A stretch of 64,000 nt of DNA from Spyradosoma sp004558035 (GTDB lineage Bacteria > Verrucomicrobiota > Verrucomicrobiia > Opitutales > UBA953): positions 248,001-312,000 of the forward strand of contig NZ_JBNPNH010000002.1 of assembly GCF_050314555.1 (NCBI RefSeq), in the 5' to 3' direction. Below, in pieces: positions 59,871 to 64,000 of this stretch. Position numbers and translations under genes: made by a program. The notes under the pieces were generated by a model. The model was not told the DNA's origin. It did no database searches and saw only the letters and a list, made by a program, of their open reading frames with translations. Position 1 is the first letter of the stretch. Every line of letters starts with the position of its first letter.

Positions 59871-61037
59871 ATGGCAGAAGAAACTACGTGTCCTTATTCC
59901 AAGACGAATCCCTATCTCGCGACGCTCGCCGTGCGTTCCCGCGCGAACGCTCCCGAATCGCAGAAGGAGACCGTCCACCTCGAAATCGATCTCGGCGACA
60001 GCGGCCTGGTCTATAAGTCCGGCGACTCGCTCGGCGTGTATCCGCGCAACGCGGACAAGCTCGTCGACGCCGTGCTGAAGGCCTACAAGTTCACGGGCGA
60101 CGAGAGCGTCACGCTCCCGAAGGCGACCGCCGCGACCACGCTGCGCGCCGCGCTGACGACGGAGCTCGCGCTCGGCGCGATCACCAAGAAATTCGTGCAG
60201 TTCGTGCACGACAACGCCGCGTGCGACTGCGACAAGGCGAAGCTCGCCGAAGTGCTCGGCAACGCCGATCCCGTCGCGCAGAAGGCGTGGATCGACGCGC
60301 GCCACGTGCTCGACCTCGGCGAGGAATTCCCGTCCGTGAAGTGCGACGCGCAGGCGTTCGCGGAACAGCTCCGCAAGCTCGCGCCGCGTCTGTATTCGAT
60401 CTCCTCGTCCCCGCGCTTCGTCGGCAAGGACAAGGTGCACCTGACGGTCGCCGTCGTCCGCTACGAGACGAACGGCCGCGCGCGCGACGGCGTCTGCTCG
60501 ACGTTCCTCGGCGAATACGCGCCCGTGGGCGCGCCCGCCCTGCCCGTCTTCGTCGCGAACTCGCACTTCGGTCCGCCGGCGGATCTGAACGCGCCGATGA
60601 TCATGGTCGGCCCGGGAACGGGCATCGCGCCGTTCCGCAGCTTCGTGCAGGACCGCGCCGCGCAGGGCGCTAAGGGCAAGAACTGGCTCTTCTTCGGCGA
60701 CCAGCGCGTCAAGACCGACTTCCTCTACCAGGCGGAATGGGAAAAGGCGCTCGCCGACGGGCTGCTCACGCGCCTCGACTGCGCGTGGTCCCGCGACCAG
60801 GACTACAAGATTTACGTTCAGGACAAAATCCGCGAGGCCGGCGCCGAAGTCTGGAAATGGCTCAACGACGAAGGCGGCTATTTCTTCATCTGCGGCGACG
60901 CCAAGCGCATGGCGAAGGACGTCGAAGCCGCCCTGCTCGAAATCTTCAAGACGCACGGCGGGCTCGACGACGCGGGCGCGGCGGACAAGCTGAAGGCGCT
61001 CAAGGCGGAAGGCCGCTACCAGAAGGACGTGTACTGA
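59871..61037 (+). CDS. CysJ-type NADPH-dependent reductase lacking the flavodoxin domain
   Basis: 388 residues covering the FAD-binding and NADPH-binding halves of sulfite-reductase flavoprotein or diflavin reductases: YKSGDSLGVYPRN, LAPRLYSISSSPRF (FAD), DGVCSTFLGEYAPVG, VGPGTGIAPFRSFVQDR (NADPH) and a C-terminal GRYQKDVY. The FMN flavodoxin domain of CysJ is absent and no flavodoxin gene is adjacent, so it may pass electrons to a separate carrier. No cysI, cysH or other sulfur gene is in the window. A bidirectional terminator follows. Confidence 0.85.
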   Translation: MAEETTCPYSKTNPYLATLAVRSRANAPESQKETVHLEIDLGDSGLVYKSGDSLGVYPRNADKLVDAVLKAYKFTGDESVTLPKATAATTLRAALTTELALGAITKKFVQFVHDNAACDCDKAKLAEVLGNADPVAQKAWIDARHVLDLGEEFPSVKCDAQAFAEQLRKLAPRLYSISSSPRFVGKDKVHLTVAVVRYETNGRARDGVCSTFLGEYAPVGAPALPVFVANSHFGPPADLNAPMIMVGPGTGIAPFRSFVQDRAAQGAKGKNWLFFGDQRVKTDFLYQAEWEKALADGLLTRLDCAWSRDQDYKIYVQDKIREAGAEVWKWLNDEGGYFFICGDAKRMAKDVEAALLEIFKTHGGLDDAGAADKLKALKAEGRYQKDVY

Positions 61038-61060
61038 CGTCGGTCAGGTACACCCGACCC

Positions 61061-61102
61061 AAAAAAAGCGTTCCCGCGATTCGTTTCGCGGGAACGTTTT
61101 TT
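61061..61102. terminator. Bidirectional rho-independent terminator
   Basis: CGTTCCCGCGA (61069-61079) pairs with TCGCGGGAACG (61086-61096), followed by six T on + and preceded by seven A (the T-run on -). It lies between the convergent reductase and gmk genes. The stem is made of the iterated GGGAACG word and its complement. Confidence 0.85.
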
Positions 61103-61167
61103 GTCACGAGCGCCGTTCCCGCGGATGCGGCGCACGGGAACGCGACAGAGCGGGAAGGCGAGGCGCG

Positions 61168-61776
61168 TCAGACGCGCATTTTCGCCGCGGCGTAGATCGC
61201 GCGGATGCGGGCGAAGTCGGCCTCGCGGTCGCCGGAGACGAGGCAGTAGTCGTATTCGCGCCAGCGCGGCATCTCGTCGAGCGCGACGCGCATGCGGCGT
61301 TCGATTTCGTCGGGGGCGTCGGTGCCGCGTCCGGTCAGGCGCGCGCGGAGCTCCTCGACGCTCGGCGGCATGATGAACACGGAGACGAGCGCGTCGCGGA
61401 CGAGCGCGTTTTCCGTCGCGATGCGGCGCACGGTCGCGGCGCCCTGCACGTCGAGATTGAGCAGGACGTTCTTCCCTTCGGCGAGAATGGATTCGACCTG
61501 CGCGCGGCGCACGCCGTAGCGGTTGGAATGCACGTGCGCGTGTTCGAGAAAGTCGCCGCGCGCGACGCCCGATTCGAATTCTTCGTGAGAAAGAAAAAAG
61601 TAATCGACGCCGTGGCGTTCGGTTCCGCGCGGCGCGCGCGTCGTGCACGTGACGGCGCGGGAAAGTTCCCGCGGGAACGCTTCGAGCATGCGGTCGCAGA
61701 GCGTGGTCTTCCCGCTTCCGGCGGGACCGGAGACCAGCAGCAGAATCGGTTTGGAGCGGAATGTTTCCATGGTCAT
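61168..61776 (-). CDS. gmk: Guanylate kinase
   Basis: 202 residues converting GMP to GDP. P-loop GPAGSGKTTL, GMP-binding VTCTTRAPRGTERHGVDYFFL and EHAHVHSNRYGVRR, VLLNLDVQGA, then IERRMRVALDEM with the adenine-binding helices. Length is standard. The start at 61776 lies one base beyond the stop of the upstream membrane-protein gene; METFRSK at 61770 is a possible alternative. Confidence 0.95.
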   Translation of the reverse strand: MTMETFRSKPILLLVSGPAGSGKTTLCDRMLEAFPRELSRAVTCTTRAPRGTERHGVDYFFLSHEEFESGVARGDFLEHAHVHSNRYGVRRAQVESILAEGKNVLLNLDVQGAATVRRIATENALVRDALVSVFIMPPSVEELRARLTGRGTDAPDEIERRMRVALDEMPRWREYDYCLVSGDREADFARIRAIYAAAKMRV

Positions 61777-61777
61777 T

Positions 61778-62314
61778 TCAGAAAAAAAGGAGCGAGGAGA
61801 GATTCGCGGCGCCGAGCAGCAGCAGCGCGCCGCCGACTGCGCGGGAACGCCCGGGCGTGCGCGTCGAAAACGCGAGCGCGTCGCGCAGCACGTAAGGCGC
61901 GGCGCCGACCCAGAGCGCGCCGACGATCAGCAGATACGCCGTTCCCGCGAGCACGCACGAGCGCGGCGTCTGCCCGAAACCGATTTTGAGCAGCTCGTTG
62001 CAGACGAAGAGCGTCAGCACCGCAAGCGCGCGCAGCGGCAGAAGGTCCGCGAGAAATCTGAACGCGAGCACGCCCGCCCCGCCGAAGAGCACGAAGAAGC
62101 TCCAGCGCGGGAAGCCCGCCAGATCGACTTCGCCGATCGTCGCGAGGTGATACGCGAACCACGCGAGCGCCGCCGCCCAGAGCAGATTGCCCGCGGCGCG
62201 GGAACGCGGAAACGCGGTCAGCGCGGGCGCGAGACGCGTTTCCGCGAAGAAGAGCGCCGCTCCCGCCGCGCAGAAGACGCCGCCCGTGAGCGCGTATGCC
62301 GAAAAAAGATTCAT
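61778..62314 (-). CDS. Multi-pass membrane protein of unknown function
   Basis: 178 residues from CAT 62312-62314 (MNLFSAYALTGGVF) with five to six hydrophobic segments: residues about 4-24, 43-60, 71-88, 93-112, 120-140 and 160-177. No family recognised and no polar catalytic motif is obvious. It is translationally adjacent to gmk (one-base gap), which suggests co-expression only. Confidence 0.6.
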   Translation of the reverse strand: MNLFSAYALTGGVFCAAGAALFFAETRLAPALTAFPRSRAAGNLLWAAALAWFAYHLATIGEVDLAGFPRWSFFVLFGGAGVLAFRFLADLLPLRALAVLTLFVCNELLKIGFGQTPRSCVLAGTAYLLIVGALWVGAAPYVLRDALAFSTRTPGRSRAVGGALLLLGAANLSSLLFF

Positions 62315-62948
62315 TGCGCCAAGCCTACGCTTCGCCGTCGTCGGAGTGAAGCCAAGAAACGCGTGGCGGAGAAGGATTTTCGCGAACGCGTCGGATTCCC
62401 CCGCGAGAACGCCTGTAAAACCAATGCTCTGGGGGAGAAATCCTCGAGGATTTTTTAGCCGCGGAAACTCACGGAAATCCTCACGGAGGCTCACGGAAAC
62501 GCGCGGCGGTTTCGAGGAAGCGGCGTTTCGGCGCTTTTCCGTGGAGATTTCCGTGAGCTTCCGTGGTCAAGAAAAAGGAGTTTGCGTCTGCGGACAATAC
62601 TGCGCCTCACGATCGAAGGCAGGAATGCCTTCGCCCCCAAGACGCGTTCCCGCAAAAGAAAGAAAATCCCTTAAAATCCCCGTAATCCCTGTTGAAAAAG
62701 TTTTCGTCTGCGGATTTCGAGGAAGCGGCAGGTAAGCAAAGCGTGGAGCCATGCCGCCTTTCCCCTTTAAAACTTTTTTTGACTTCTCGGTTTTTCTTTG
62801 CGCCTTGGCGTCTTGGCGGGAGAATTTGCGTCTGCGGATTTCGCGAAATTCGCGGTTCCGCGTTCCCGCGGATCTCCGTGAGCACTGAAAACGAAAAAGC
62901 CGTTCCCGCGGGGAGCGGGAACGGCTTTCTTGTCGCGGAAGCGGAGGA
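62315..62948. repeat. Hairpin mosaic repeats and terminator upstream of the membrane-protein gene
   Basis: About 630 bases without a supportable gene. Features: CTCACGGAAATCCTCACGGAGG words (about 62468-62490) matched by CCGTGGAGATTTCCGTGAGC (about 62539-62558), a GAAGGCAGGAATGCCTTC hairpin near 62617, AAAATCCC tandem words, and short GATTTCG-type repeats. Some open frames run through but follow the repeats. The terminator at 62896-62928 closes the block. Confidence 0.6.
62896..62928 (-). terminator. Rho-independent terminator of the PFOR gene
   Basis: AAAGCCGTTCCCGC (62896-62909) pairs perfectly with GCGGGAACGGCTTT (62915-62928) around GGGGA. On the minus strand the stem ends in TTT and continues TTCGTTTT. 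It lies 20 bases downstream of the PFOR stop codon and is again built from the GGGAACG word. Confidence 0.85.
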
Positions 62949-64000
62949 TTATTCCGCCTTCGGGGCCGGTTCGTAGGCCTTCTTCGATTCCTGGTAGTAG
63001 TGGAATCGATTGGAGATTTCCTCCTGCGCCTTCGCGTAGAGCTCGGCGGCGTGCGCCGGGTTCGCGCGCTGCAGACCTTTGAATCGCGTTTCGAGGTTCA
63101 TGAAGTCCTGAAGCGCGGTCTTCGGCACGGGCGTGTCGAGCGTGAACGGATTCTTGCCGAGCGCGATGTTCGCCGGATTGTAGCGGAAGATCGGCCAGTA
63201 GCCGGATTCGACCGCGACCTTCTGGTGCGCCGTGCCGTCCGCGAGGTTACGGTAGCCGTGGGCGATGCAGTGCGCGTAGGCGATGATGATCGCCGGGCCG
63301 TCGTAGGCTTCGGCTTCCTTCATGGCCTGGAGCACCTGCGTGTCCTTGTAGCCGAGCGAGACGCGCGCGACGTAAACGTGGCCGTACTGCACGGCGATCT
63401 GCGCGAGGTCCTTCTTCGGGAGCTTCTTGCCCGCCGCGGCGAATTTCGCGACCGCCGCGATCGAGGTGGACTTGGACATCTGTCCGCCCGTGTTGGAATA
63501 GACTTCCGTGTCGAGGACGAGAATCTTGATGTTCTTGCCCGAGGCGATCGCGTGGTCGAGTCCTCCGTAGCCGATGTCGTACGCCCAGCCGTCGCCGCCG
63601 ACGATCCAGACGTTCTTCTTGACGAGGAATTCGGAGAGCGCGGCGAGGCGCTTGGCTTCCGGCGTTCCCGCGGCTTCGAGCTTCTTGTTCAGCTCGGCGA
63701 CGCGTTCGCGCTGCGCGGCGATGTCGGCTTCGGTGGTCTGCGGCGCTTCGAGAATCGCCTTGGCGAGTTCTTCGCCGACCGTTCCCGCGGCTTCGGCGAG
63801 AGCCTGGCGCGCGATTTCGGTCTTCTTGTCGATCGCGTAGCGCATGCCGAGGCCGAATTCGGCGTTGTCTTCGAACAGCGAGTTCGCCCAGGCCGGGCCG
63901 CGGCCGTCCTTATTGACGGAGTAAGGCGTCGTGGGCAGGTTGCCGCCGTAAATCGAGGAGCAGCCGGTGGCGTTGGCGATGTAGGTGCGGTCGCCGAAGA
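62949..64000 (-). CDS. nifJ: Pyruvate:ferredoxin (flavodoxin) oxidoreductase, C-terminal part (partial)
   Basis: The gene enters from the right edge of the window and ends at TAA 62949-62951; about 350 residues are visible. They cover the thiamine-diphosphate domain: FGDRTYIANATGCSSIYGG, WANSLFEDNAEFGLGMRYA, VWIVGGDGWAYDIGYGGLDH (the GDG ThDP/Mg motif) and DTEVYSNTGGQMSKST, ending in the family's C-terminal extension (IFRYNPANIALGKNPFTLD). The enzyme oxidises pyruvate to acetyl-CoA with ferredoxin as acceptor, a mark of anaerobic metabolism. Cys residues for the last 4Fe-4S cluster are partly visible (ATGCSSIYG, AHCIAHGY). Confidence 0.95.
   Translation of the reverse strand, partial: FGDRTYIANATGCSSIYGGNLPTTPYSVNKDGRGPAWANSLFEDNAEFGLGMRYAIDKKTEIARQALAEAAGTVGEELAKAILEAPQTTEADIAAQRERVAELNKKLEAAGTPEAKRLAALSEFLVKKNVWIVGGDGWAYDIGYGGLDHAIASGKNIKILVLDTEVYSNTGGQMSKSTSIAAVAKFAAAGKKLPKKDLAQIAVQYGHVYVARVSLGYKDTQVLQAMKEAEAYDGPAIIIAYAHCIAHGYRNLADGTAHQKVAVESGYWPIFRYNPANIALGKNPFTLDTPVPKTALQDFMNLETRFKGLQRANPAHAAELYAKAQEEISNRFHYYQESKKAYEPAPKAE

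Noticed and set aside
1..64000. tRNA, rRNA or riboswitch genes
   Set aside because: No cloverleaf with a CCA-type end, no rRNA signature and no known riboswitch core was seen by eye. A covariance-model scan would be needed to exclude small RNAs.
1..64000. GGGAACG as a Chi or KOPS site
   Set aside because: Chi and KOPS are strand-biased and occur every few kb. This word is frequent on both strands and several-fold denser, so another role is more likely. Strand bias along the replichore could not be tested in one window.

Overview
The window is GC-rich chromosomal DNA from what looks like an anaerobic, host-associated member of the Verrucomicrobiota (PVC group, Opitutales-like). That placement is inference. 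It rests on a PEP-CTERM sorting tail, an M60 mucinase-type peptidase, a secreted sialidase, an IdeS-like secreted cysteine peptidase, pyruvate:ferredoxin oxidoreductase, oxygen-independent HemN and LptG-type envelope machinery. No rRNA, tRNA, insertion sequence or CRISPR array was recognised.

Layout. 1-6 kb: housekeeping genes on + (tail of tgt, a Pmp3 protein, a DUF2851 protein, a degenerate SpoU methylase, murF, gltX). 6-11.3 kb: nadE on -, then a divergent two-gene unit with an unusual double AAA+ ATPase. 11.3-17 kb on -: an FAD oxidoreductase, dgkA, a pseudopilin, lptG and an M60 peptidase. 17-19.3 kb: dnaX, whose reading frame is split at a run of ten A (probable gamma/tau slippage site), and a YfcE-type phosphodiesterase. 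19.8-21.4 kb: a small unknown gene and tdh. 21.5-29.3 kb: a CsoR/FrmR repressor with its operator, followed by a heavy-metal RND efflux set with two unexpected small exported proteins. 29.4-34 kb on -: thrC, ybeY and a 7TM-HD protein. 34.4-35.8 kb: hemN. 37-38.5 kb: a small RHH-like gene and a Sel1-repeat protein.

38.6-45.6 kb is the most interesting segment: a tight operon encoding an Hsp70-like ATPase, a 1186-residue HerA-family ATPase with an internal glycine-zipper stretch, an LHH-nuclease toxin, a SMI1/KNR4 (SUKH) immunity protein and a small membrane protein. Its composition differs from the surroundings, and I do not recognise the combination as a described system. 47-50 kb is an RNA-repair locus (rtcR and rtcB, divergent, with a good sigma-54 promoter). 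50-58.4 kb carries comF, glcD, truB, a MATE exporter, a membrane-anchored unknown, mazG, the sialidase and a recO-like gene. 58.7-64 kb carries the IdeS-like PEP-CTERM peptidase, a flavodoxin-less CysJ-type reductase, gmk, a membrane protein and the 3' part of the PFOR gene.

Three DNA-level signatures run through the window. The heptamer GGGAACG (or CGTTCCC) is extremely frequent in coding and non-coding DNA and forms the stems of several terminators. Long spacers are built from multi-hairpin mosaic repeats with about 437-bp and 508-bp periods. Many short spacers carry inverted repeats with low-complexity arms. Secreted sialidase, M60 peptidase and the IdeS-like peptidase together suggest growth on, or defence against, host glycoproteins.
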